A stretch of DNA of 5,686 nt. Source: Bifidobacterium breve. GTDB lineage: Bacteria > Actinomycetota > Actinomycetes > Mycobacteriales > Mycobacteriaceae. Where the stretch lies: contig CALQLM010000100.1 of NCBI GenBank assembly GCA_943331415.1, positions 1 to 5,686 of the forward strand, in the 5' to 3' direction. Numbering within the stretch: position 1 is the stretch's first letter; the number at the start of each line of letters is the position of its first letter. The position numbers and the translations under genes are program-made. Below the pieces are notes generated by a model. The model ran no database searches, was not told where the DNA came from, and worked only from the letters and a program-made list of their open reading frames with translations. Shown piece after piece: positions 1 through 5,686 of the stretch.

Positions 1-1030
1 ATTCCACCGGCTTCACGCTGAGGTCGGCCGGCGACCGCCACTGGCTGGCCGGCAGAAAGCCGGTCAGACACGGCGGCGGCTGGTTGAGCGACAAGCCGAG
101 GTCAAGCGAGGCCTGGCCGGGGAACACGCCCGCCACCGACTGTCCGGCCGCCGCGCCCTGCGGCAGGAGCACCAGGGACTGCTCCACACCCTTGTTGTAC
201 CGCTTGAGCATCTCGATGATGATCTCGAGGTTCGCCAGAGTCTGCGGCAGACCATCCTTGACATCGAGGAACAGGGTGTTGAGCCCCTCCGCGGTGGGTG
301 CGGCCTGCTGAAGACCGCTGCGCAGCGCGGCGTCCTGGGCCTTACCCTGTGCCGTCAGTGAGTTGAGGTTGGCGGCCCACCGGCCGATCGCATCCCCGGT
401 CGACACCTGGCTGTCCAACAGCGGCGGGGAATTATCAACGATGTCATTGAGATCGGTGATGTTGGTCTGGAGTGCGTCGACGAACTTTGAGGTGTTATCG
501 GTCAACCTCTGCAGTGTCGGCCCCAGGCCACCGACGGCCAAGGCCGTCTCGTCCAGCAGGGTGGGGATCTTGTCTGCCGGCAGCGCCTGCAGGTTGCGGT
601 AGACGGCGTCCAGGGCAGGTCCCACCGGTTGCGGGATGGTGCTCTTGGTGATCGTCTGCCCGGCGGAGAAGTACTGGCCCGTCTTACCGTCGGACACCAG
701 ATCCAGGTACTGCTCGCCGATCGCGGTCACCGACCGGACGTTGGCCGAGGCATCGACCGGGATCTGGTATCTGTCCGCGATCCGGAGCGTGGCGCGGGCG
801 CCCTTCTCCGTGGGTTCGATATCGGTCACCTGGCCGATCGTGACGCCGCGATAGGTCACGTTCGACGTCTTGTACAGACCACCGGCCGACGGCAGATCCA
901 CCGAGAGGGTGTACTGACCGATCCCGGCGAGGCTGGGCAGGCGCAGGTAGTAAATGCTCAGGCCGATCAGGGCCAGCACGGTCAGCACGACGAACGTGCC
1001 CAACTGGAATTTGATGAAGCGGGTCAGCAT
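1..1030 (-). CDS. mce1F: MceF-type MCE family protein, N-terminal part (3' end beyond window)
   Basis: Sixth MCE subunit. The frame runs from ATG at 1030 to the window edge without a stop: 343 complete codons plus one base. I translated it by hand. It begins MLTRFIKFQLGTF, as Mce1F does, with a transmembrane helix at about 10 to 28. The MCE domain is at about 38 to 113 and includes SAGGLYKTSNVTYRGVTIG, VPVDASANVRS-like and AIGEQYLDLVSDG. A long helical region at about 135 to 290 carries DETALAVGGLGPTLQRL, PPLLDSQVSTGDAIGRW, LPQTLANLEIIIEMLKRYN and LVLLPQGAA. Next come PPPCLTGFLPAS and QWRSPAD at about 318 to 336, the hallmark of MceF C-terminal regions. M. tuberculosis Mce1F is about 515 residues as recalled, so roughly the last third is missing here. 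The gene follows mceE by 16 bases with its own Shine-Dalgarno sequence. An ATG at 1038 is not the start; it reaches TGA after four codons. Confidence 0.94.
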   Translation of the reverse strand, partial: MLTRFIKFQLGTFVVLTVLALIGLSIYYLRLPSLAGIGQYTLSVDLPSAGGLYKTSNVTYRGVTIGQVTDIEPTEKGARATLRIADRYQIPVDASANVRSVTAIGEQYLDLVSDGKTGQYFSAGQTITKSTIPQPVGPALDAVYRNLQALPADKIPTLLDETALAVGGLGPTLQRLTDNTSKFVDALQTNITDLNDIVDNSPPLLDSQVSTGDAIGRWAANLNSLTAQGKAQDAALRSGLQQAAPTAEGLNTLFLDVKDGLPQTLANLEIIIEMLKRYNKGVEQSLVLLPQGAAAGQSVAGVFPGQASLDLGLSLNQPPPCLTGFLPASQWRSPADLSVKPVE

Positions 1031-1038
1031 CGGTTCAT

Positions 1039-1044
1039 TCCCTC
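1039..1044 (-). promoter_or_regulatory. Shine-Dalgarno sequence of mceF
   Basis: On the minus strand this reads GAGGGA, eight bases before the ATG at 1030, in the 16-base gap between mceE and mceF. The spacing fits the ATG at 1030 and not the dead-end ATG at 1038, which overlaps the site's edge. Confidence 0.65.
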
Positions 1045-1046
1045 AC

Positions 1047-2204
1047 TCACTCGCCACGCTCGACGAACGGACCGCCGCCGGAGGTCATGTTCGGGTGCGG
1101 GGTGAACCGGACATCCGGGATCATCGTCGCCGGATCACGGCCCCACGACTGCTCCAGCGCCCGCAGCATGCCGGAGAAACCGGTACCGGTCAGGAATGCG
1201 TTGTCCAGTGAACTCAGCGTGAGATCGGCCTGCAGCGAGAGGTTGATGTAGTCGCCGCGGATGGCTTTCGGAATGCCGTCCAGCGGATAGGGGTTGGTGA
1301 TGATCAGCTTCATCGCCTCGAGGAAGTACGGTGCACCGCGGCCCAGTTGCTTCAGTGGCCGTTGCAGCGTCGCGAGGTTGGTGTTGAGATCTGCGCGGGC
1401 GGCCGACAGGCTGTCACCAGTCACCTTGTTGAACCGGCCGAGTGCGAGCACCGCATCGGTGACCCGGTCTTTGGCGCCGGCCAGATAGTCCACCAACGGC
1501 GGCAGGTCGACCAGCAGTTGGTCGATGGTGCTGTTGCGGTTCGCCACATAGGCGAACAACTCGTTCGAGGACTCGATGGCGCGAGCGATATCCTCGCGCT
1601 GCTTGTTGAGTCCGGCGGTGAAGACGTCCAGGTTGTTCAGGAAATCCCGGATCTGATCGGCGTTACCGGTCAGCAGATTGTTGACCTCGGTCTGGATGAT
1701 CTCCAGGTTCGGGATACCGCCACCGCGCAGGACCGTGGCCACACTGGCCAGGGTCCGCTCGATCGTCGGGAACGATGACGAGTTCTTCAACGAGATCGTC
1801 GCGCCGTTTTTGAGCGGCTGCGGCGACGGATCCGCCGGCGCCGCCAACTCGACATGCTGGGTGCCCAGGATGGAGCTCTGTCCGATCTTGGCGGTGGCAT
1901 TGGCGGGCAATTCAATGCCCGGCTCCAACGTCAGGGTCAGCGTCGGGATCCAGTCCTCGAGTTTGATCTCGCGCACGGTGCCAACGAACACATCGGCCAC
2001 CCGGACCCGGCTGTTGGTGTTGAGCGCCAACGTGTCCGGGATCTGGACGTAGACCGTCATCGCGCCCTTGCCGGTGCCCGGTCCCACCGGAACCGGCAGG
2101 TTGGCGATACCGCGCCACCCGCACGAGGTCAGCACCATCACCGTGACGAGCAGCAGCAGCGCACGCCGACCCATCCGACGAGTTGAGTTGAGGAACATAC
2201 TCAC
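1047..2204 (-). CDS. lprK: MceE-type MCE family lipoprotein (LprK-like)
   Basis: Fifth MCE subunit and the only lipoprotein of the set; also called mce1E in mycobacteria. Starting at GTG 2204 it has 385 residues. An ATG two codons later (2198) is an equally plausible start and would remove only two residues. A short basic N-region (RRMGRR) and hydrophobic stretch at 15 to 24 lead to the lipobox LTSC, so Cys28 should be acylated after signal peptidase II cleavage. Then come GWRGIANLPVP and GPGTG, an MCE domain at about 48 to 122 (VQIPDTLALNTNSRVRVADV, TAKIGQSSILGTQHVELA), a helical region at about 146 to 300 (TERTLASVATVLRGGGIPNL-like, RDFLNNLDVFTAGLNKQRED), and a conserved end with KAIRGDYIN, LDNAFLTGTG, RALEQSWGRDP and VRFTPHPN. 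It ends in VERGE, as I recall LprK of M. tuberculosis doing. There is no Pro-rich tail, unlike MceC and MceD. It is intact and probably translationally coupled to mceD. Confidence 0.94.
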   Translation of the reverse strand: MSMFLNSTRRMGRRALLLLVTVMVLTSCGWRGIANLPVPVGPGTGKGAMTVYVQIPDTLALNTNSRVRVADVFVGTVREIKLEDWIPTLTLTLEPGIELPANATAKIGQSSILGTQHVELAAPADPSPQPLKNGATISLKNSSSFPTIERTLASVATVLRGGGIPNLEIIQTEVNNLLTGNADQIRDFLNNLDVFTAGLNKQREDIARAIESSNELFAYVANRNSTIDQLLVDLPPLVDYLAGAKDRVTDAVLALGRFNKVTGDSLSAARADLNTNLATLQRPLKQLGRGAPYFLEAMKLIITNPYPLDGIPKAIRGDYINLSLQADLTLSSLDNAFLTGTGFSGMLRALEQSWGRDPATMIPDVRFTPHPNMTSGGGPFVERGE

Positions 2205-3850
2205 TATCCAGCCCCCATCTCAGCAGGCAGCATCGGTCCGGGCGCGGCCGCGGCAGGTGCGGGCGGGCCGATCATCGCCGAGGCCGGAAGCGGACCCGGT
2301 ACGACGTCCACGCCGGGAGCCGGCGGCGGGGGTGCACCCGGATACCACGGCGGCGGCAGCGGGTTGTTCTGGTTGCCGAAGCCGTCGTAGGAGTTCGGCG
2401 GCGCGCCGCCACGAGGACCGGCCTGCGGCATCGAGACGGGGTCGGGTCCGCCCATGAGTGCGGCGAGTGAGTCCGGGGTCAGCATGGGCCCGGTGAAGGG
2501 TCCCACCTCAACACCCTGCATCCCCTTAGCCACGATCCAGTCCGGCTCGCCCAACGGACCCTGCCACGGGACGAAGGAGGAGTTGCCGTGCGAGAACAGG
2601 GTGTCCCGCGACCAGATACCCGGCACCGTCGTGTCCTTCCACCCGGACGGCGGCCGCAGCCGCTCTTCGGAGTAGGCGACGTACTTCGGCAGCGTCTCGG
2701 CGCCGGAGAACTGGTTCAAGCTGAACGGCGGGTAGTTGAACTTGGTCGCGTCGAAGATCGGCGCCAGATACTGGGCACACAACTCGGCTGAATCCTGGTA
2801 ACCCAGTCGGCTGGCCGCCTGGATCCCGCTACAGATGAACTGCATCGGGTTGGCGAAGCTGGCGACCGCGGGGATCGCTGTGATCGCGCCGTGCGTCGGG
2901 TGGTAGATCTGATTGACGTTCGCGGCGAGGTTCGGATACACGTGCAGCGCAGTCTCGAGGCCATTGCGCGGCTCAGGCTGCATCAGAGTATTCGTCACCG
3001 CGGCCAGGTTGTTGATATCGGTGGCGAGCACCGATCCGTTGTCATCAACGAATTTGCGGGCGGTCTTCAGCAGGGTGTCGATGTCTTTGACGGCATTGGC
3101 CAGCTCCTGATCAGAGTTGGTGAGCGAGGTGGTGAAGGTCGCCAAGTTGTTGTTGAGCGCGACGAACTGCTGATCGTTCTGGTGCAACGCGTTGACGAAC
3201 AGCGCCAGACTCTTGGTGACACCGAAGAGATCGCCACGGCCCTCGCCGAGCGCCGCCATCGCGTCACTGAGCGCCCGGAACGTCGTGTTGAGCTGCTTGC
3301 CCTTACCGCTGAGTCCATCGGCCAGCGACTGAACGAAATCACCCAGTGGGCCCTTCGGCTGGCTTGGGGTCGGCCCGAGTTCGGTGACCAACGTGTCCAA
3401 CTGCTTGCGGATGTCATCCCACTCCACCGGCACCTGGGTGCGCTCGAGGGGGATCACCGCGTTATCGGCCAGCGCCGGACCGCCGGTGTAGGGCGGCGAC
3501 AACTGGATGACGCGGGACGCCACCACGGTCGGGTTGAGGACTGAGGCCGTCGCATCCGCCGGCACCTTGTATCGACTGGCGAAGCTCAGCGTCACCTTCA
3601 TCTTGTCGCCGGCGGGTTCGACGCTGTCGACATTGCCCACCTTGACGCCCATGATCTGGACGCGGTCGCCCGGGTACACCGCCAACGCGTCGGCGAAGTA
3701 GGCGACGACCGTGGTGGTGGCGGCCTTCTTGTACAGATTCCAGCCCACGAACGCCGCGATCAGAGCGAGGACGACCGCGATCGTGCCCACGACTACCGAC
3801 CCGCGGGAGATCTTCGACAGGTCCTTATTGCGGAAATTGAAGATGGACAT
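2204..3850 (-). CDS. mce1D: MceD-type MCE family protein of a lipid-transport hexamer
   Basis: Fourth MCE subunit, 548 residues, starting at ATG 3850 (MSIFNFRNKD) three bases after the mceC stop, with a strong Shine-Dalgarno sequence inside the end of mceC. Visible parts: transmembrane helix at about 18 to 37; MCE domain at about 46 to 122 with TTTVVAYFADALAVYPGD, VQIMGVKVG and SRVIQLSPPYTGGP; helical region at about 145 to 290 (GKGKQLNTTF, SLALFVNALHQNDQQFVALN, LKTARKFVDDNGSVL); a globular C-terminal region at about 290 to 465 with QPEPRNGLETALHV, SAELCAQYLAP, AYSEERLRPP and LTPDSLAALMGGPD; then a Pro-rich tail from about 470, including NPLPPPWYPG. Cys340 and Cys358 are 18 residues apart. 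The block order and motifs match M. tuberculosis Mce1D (about 530 residues) as recalled, with a possible small insertion near residues 424 to 434. An RGD tripeptide is at 205 to 207. The stop TAG shares its last base with the GTG of mceE. Identification as MceD is firm. Confidence 0.94.
   Translation of the reverse strand: MSIFNFRNKDLSKISRGSVVVGTIAVVLALIAAFVGWNLYKKAATTTVVAYFADALAVYPGDRVQIMGVKVGNVDSVEPAGDKMKVTLSFASRYKVPADATASVLNPTVVASRVIQLSPPYTGGPALADNAVIPLERTQVPVEWDDIRKQLDTLVTELGPTPSQPKGPLGDFVQSLADGLSGKGKQLNTTFRALSDAMAALGEGRGDLFGVTKSLALFVNALHQNDQQFVALNNNLATFTTSLTNSDQELANAVKDIDTLLKTARKFVDDNGSVLATDINNLAAVTNTLMQPEPRNGLETALHVYPNLAANVNQIYHPTHGAITAIPAVASFANPMQFICSGIQAASRLGYQDSAELCAQYLAPIFDATKFNYPPFSLNQFSGAETLPKYVAYSEERLRPPSGWKDTTVPGIWSRDTLFSHGNSSFVPWQGPLGEPDWIVAKGMQGVEVGPFTGPMLTPDSLAALMGGPDPVSMPQAGPRGGAPPNSYDGFGNQNNPLPPPWYPGAPPPPAPGVDVVPGPLPASAMIGPPAPAAAAPGPMLPAEMGAG
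2207..2216 (-). promoter_or_regulatory. Possible Shine-Dalgarno region of mceE
   Basis: The minus strand reads GGGGGCTGGA just before the mceE start region, inside the last codons of mceD. The G run is seven bases from GTG 2204, while CTGGA is eight bases from ATG 2198. The site therefore does not decide between the two starts. It is a weak match to the anti-SD consensus. Confidence 0.4.
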
Positions 3851-3853
3851 GGA

Positions 3854-5314
3854 CTACGACCCTCCCATGTCGACGGGCGCGATGACGGTGGCGTCGACTG
3901 GTTCCGGTACCGGAACGGTGCGCGCTCCGCTCGGACCGGGCGCCAGTGCCGGACCCGGCAGGCCGGGAGCGATCGGTCCCGGCAGGCCGGGGATGGCCGC
4001 CGACGGAACACCGTGGTTCGGTGTCGCGGAGTCCGGCACCGGGGCCGAGATCGCGATACTGGGCGGGCCGAAACCACCGGGCACTGGCCCGTACGGACCC
4101 TCCGTCGCGGCGGCGCAGGGCAACGGGTTGCCCGGCGTCATACTTCCGCCGGTCGGCGTGTAGGAGCAGGGCGAGCCGGGACCGACGGCCGGACCCGGGA
4201 ACTCCGGTGTGCCTTCCAGGACCTGCTGGGGCATCGGGGGCGCACCGTTGGCCTGCATGGCGCCGGTGGGATCCGGGAACCGGAATGCGGGCAGTCCGGC
4301 GTTGCGCCAGAACTCCTCGGGATCGATACCGCGCTTCTTGAACGCGGCGTCGATGAACGGCTGCATGAGCTGTCCGGGAATCAGGTTCACCACGAGGGAC
4401 TTGAAGTACGGACCTGAACCGATCGACTCGGCCAGAGCGCCCATGAACTTCGACGCGATGGTGATCGAGTTGGCGAAGTCATCGCGGCGCTTGACCAGAA
4501 TCTCGCTGATCGTCCTCAGCTGCTCCAGAACCTTGTTGAGGTTCGGGTTGTCGTCGATGAATCCGGCGAACTGCCTCGACACCGCGGAGACGTTCTCCAG
4601 CAACATATCGATGGCCTGGCCCCGGGCGTTCACGGTGGCGAGCAGAACCTGGGCGTTGACCAGCAGGCGGTTGATCTGCTCACTGCGGTTACCGAGCACG
4701 CTGGCGACCTTGTTGGCTTCGGCCAGAAGCTGTTTGAACTCCTGATCGCGCTTGCCGATGGTGTCGGAGAACCGGGCGATACCGTCAAGGGCCTTGCTCA
4801 GCTGGGGCGAAGTCTGATCGAGGGTTTCGCTGAGCACGTTGAGCGACTTCTTGACCGCACCCAGATCCCAGCCGGCGGTGGTCTTGGTGAGATCGGAGAA
4901 CGCATCGTAAAGCTGATACGGCGTGGTGCTCTGCTCCAACGGCAGCACGGCATTCACCGCCAACGGCTTGGTGCCGCGCGGCTCGATCTCCATGACGCGC
5001 TTGCCGAGGATGGTGTCGGTGCGGATCGACACCCGGCTGTCGGCGCCGATGCGCTGATCACCCAGGGTGAATCCGACCCGGACCCGGTCGCCGTCGATCT
5101 TGAGCGACTTGAGTTGACCGACGTCGACGCCGTTGATGCGCACCTTGTCGCCGGGGCTGGACCCTGCCGAGTCGGCGAAGTGCGCGTAATACATCGGCTT
5201 GGCGAAGAGCATCGGAGTACTGGCGAAGCTTTGGCCGACACCGATGACCATGATCAAGACCACTAGGCCGATGAGGCCGTTGCGAATCCGGTCGGAGCCT
5301 TCAAGGGTTCTCAT
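3854..5314 (-). CDS. mce1C: MceC-type MCE family protein of a lipid-transport hexamer
   Basis: Third MCE subunit of the transporter. The preferred start is the ATG at 5314, giving 486 residues, MRTLEGSD onward. An in-frame GTG at 5326 would add MHTE, but ATG at 5314 forms the classic ATGA overlap with the mceB stop and matches the usual MRTL start of this family. Visible parts: basic N-terminus and transmembrane helix at about 13 to 33; MCE beta domain at about 41 to 118, including GDKVRINGVDVG and RTDTILGKR; a long helical region at about 130 to 330 (SLNVLSETLDQ, IGKRDQEFKQLL, DNPNLNKVLEQLRTISE), which in the family forms the lipid-conducting tube; and a Pro/Gly-rich tail from about 345 to the end. 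The tail holds Cys383 and Cys400 and a tandem GLPGP motif. The gene is intact, with no frameshift. Residues 1 to 400 resemble M. tuberculosis Mce1C from memory; the distal tail is less conserved. Inferred function: part of a fatty-acid or mycolate-related lipid uptake channel. Confidence 0.93.
   Translation of the reverse strand: MRTLEGSDRIRNGLIGLVVLIMVIGVGQSFASTPMLFAKPMYYAHFADSAGSSPGDKVRINGVDVGQLKSLKIDGDRVRVGFTLGDQRIGADSRVSIRTDTILGKRVMEIEPRGTKPLAVNAVLPLEQSTTPYQLYDAFSDLTKTTAGWDLGAVKKSLNVLSETLDQTSPQLSKALDGIARFSDTIGKRDQEFKQLLAEANKVASVLGNRSEQINRLLVNAQVLLATVNARGQAIDMLLENVSAVSRQFAGFIDDNPNLNKVLEQLRTISEILVKRRDDFANSITIASKFMGALAESIGSGPYFKSLVVNLIPGQLMQPFIDAAFKKRGIDPEEFWRNAGLPAFRFPDPTGAMQANGAPPMPQQVLEGTPEFPGPAVGPGSPCSYTPTGGSMTPGNPLPCAAATEGPYGPVPGGFGPPSIAISAPVPDSATPNHGVPSAAIPGLPGPIAPGLPGPALAPGPSGARTVPVPEPVDATVIAPVDMGGS
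3860..3866 (-). promoter_or_regulatory. Shine-Dalgarno sequence of mceD
   Basis: On the minus strand the sequence reads GGGAGGG, nine bases before the mceD ATG at 3850. It lies inside the last codons of mceC (Gly-Gly before the final Ser), so ribosomes ending mceC are placed close to the mceD start. It supports ATG 3850 over other starts. Confidence 0.7.
3954..3991 (-). repeat. Tandem 14-bp repeat in the mceC tail
   Basis: The sequence CCCGGCAGGCCGGG (plus strand) occurs at 3954 to 3967 and again at 3978 to 3991, exactly 24 bases apart. This is eight codons and keeps frame. It encodes two copies of a GLPGP motif in the Pro/Gly-rich tail of MceC. Each copy is itself an inverted repeat with five-base arms around CAGG. 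It looks like a local in-frame duplication within a low-complexity tail. Confidence 0.7.
5311..5314 (-). other. ATGA stop/start overlap, mceB to mceC
   Basis: The mceC ATG (5314 to 5312) and the mceB TGA (5313 to 5311) overlap in the four bases ATGA. This arrangement commonly supports termination-reinitiation coupling. A moderate purine motif, GGCAGG, lies about 11 bases upstream on the minus strand. Confidence 0.75.
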
Positions 5315-5686
5315 TTCGGTGTGCACCTGCCAGACGTCTGCTTGGTGATGGCGATGGTGCGAACCGGGCCACCGGGCTGGAGGCCATTGAGCTTCAGTCG
5401 GATATCGCAGAGGTAGAAGTTGAAGAAGTCACCGTAGATACCGCCCGCGCGACCGATCAGGGTCACCGCGGCCGGGTAATCGCCGAGGATCTTGTCCAGT
5501 TTCTCCGGCTCATCGTTGAACGGCTGCTGGATGGTCTCGATCGAACCGGTGGTCTGTTGCAAGAGCGGACGGTTGTCGCTCAGCAACCCGGCCAGTGTTC
5601 CGGAGGCATCACTGATATCGGCGATCGCCCCGGCCAGCGGATCGGCGCGATTCTTCAGGCCGGTGATCAACACTTCGAAGTTGTTG
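5311..5686 (-). CDS. mce1B: MceB-type MCE family protein, C-terminal part (5' end beyond window)
   Basis: Second of the six MCE subunits of an actinobacterial lipid importer; anchored in the inner membrane and extending into the periplasm. Only the last 124 codons are present. The frame is open to the window edge (first full codon at 5685 to 5683) and ends with TGA at 5313 to 5311. The GTG at 5673 is an internal valine, not a start, because the frame continues upstream with NNFE. The MCE domain and transmembrane segment are outside the window; what remains is the end of the helical region and the C-terminal cap. Recognisable pieces are LITGLKNRADPLAG, the GDFFNFYLCD segment, LNGLQPGGPVRT and the terminal SGRCTPK. 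These closely resemble M. tuberculosis Mce1B as I recall it, whose full length is about 345 residues. Two cysteines (residues 93 and 121 of this fragment) may pair. The stop overlaps the mceC start by four bases, suggesting coupled translation. The MceB assignment is firm from order and motifs; the mce1 paralogue is likely. Confidence 0.9.
   Translation of the reverse strand, partial: NNFEVLITGLKNRADPLAGAIADISDASGTLAGLLSDNRPLLQQTTGSIETIQQPFNDEPEKLDKILGDYPAAVTLIGRAGGIYGDFFNFYLCDIRLKLNGLQPGGPVRTIAITKQTSGRCTPK

Noticed and set aside
1024..1038. A four-codon ORF (ATG AAC CGA TGC TGA) overlapping the mceF start
   Set aside because: Its ATG abuts the Shine-Dalgarno sequence with no usable spacing, and the ATG at 1030 has correct spacing and gives the full MceF frame.
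629..1105. A 158-codon open frame on the plus strand, antisense to mceF and the end of mceE
   Set aside because: Its composition (many Arg, Asp, Gly) is typical of antisense frames to coding DNA, and the minus-strand frame is an unmistakable MceF.
2891..3544. A 217-codon open frame on the plus strand, antisense to mceD
   Set aside because: It is a shadow of mceD in high-GC DNA: its translation is rich in Arg, Val and Gly with no recognisable domain, and it is fully overlapped by a clearly identified gene.
3711..4163. A Pro/Gly-rich plus-strand frame opposite the mceC tail and mceD start
   Set aside because: The Pro/Gly look mirrors the complementary codons of the MceC tail (CCG/CGG and GGC/GCC); no start signal or homology is visible.
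5671..5673. GTG as a start of a short 120-residue gene
   Set aside because: The frame is open upstream to the window edge and the sequence on both sides matches the interior of MceB, so it is an internal valine.
1..5686. A novel defence, mobile or secondary-metabolite system
   Set aside because: Every base except about 19 is inside one of five recognised MCE genes; no transposase, repeats array, toxin-antitoxin pair, RNA gene or unusual composition break was seen.

Overview
This window is an uninterrupted stretch of an mce (mammalian cell entry) lipid-transport operon. All genes are on the minus strand, so the operon reads from high to low coordinates. The DNA is GC-rich. Five MCE-family genes lie in the canonical order B, C, D, E, F with almost no intergenic DNA, which points to a mycolic-acid actinomycete. 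Signature stretches such as GPVRT and SGRCTP at the end of MceB, LEGTPEFPGPA in MceC, NPLPPPWYPG in MceD, SCGWRGI in MceE and PPPCLTGFLPAS in MceF match the Mce1 paralogue of Mycobacterium as I remember it. I therefore call it an mce1-type locus of a Mycobacterium/Mycolicibacterium species. Paralogue and genus rest on recalled sequences, not on an alignment.

Layout in the direction of transcription: the last 124 codons of mceB (5686 to 5311, cut by the window edge); mceC (5314 to 3854, ATGA overlap with mceB); mceD (3850 to 2204, 3-nt gap after mceC); mceE, the lipoprotein gene (2204 to 1047, stop and start sharing one base with mceD); and the first 343 codons of mceF (1030 to 1, cut by the window edge, 16-nt gap after mceE). 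No gene-free stretch exceeds 16 bases. There is no sign of a promoter, terminator, RNA gene, mobile element, CRISPR array or frameshift. The upstream yrbEA, yrbEB, mceA and 5' mceB, and the downstream mceF end and any mce-associated membrane genes, would lie outside.

The products are expected to assemble with MceA into a hetero-hexamer. Each subunit contributes one MCE beta-barrel domain to a ring and long helices to a hydrophobic tube crossing the periplasm. The YrbE permeases and the MceG ATPase in the inner membrane would power lipid transport (fatty acids for Mce1 in M. tuberculosis). MceB, C, D and F are anchored by N-terminal transmembrane helices, whereas MceE has a lipobox and is acylated instead. 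MceC and MceD carry long proline-rich C-terminal tails, and MceB, C and D each have a pair of cysteines in their C-terminal regions. I found no novel system here. The points most worth checking are the tails, the cysteine pairs, two RGD tripeptides and the choice of start codons at the overlapping junctions.
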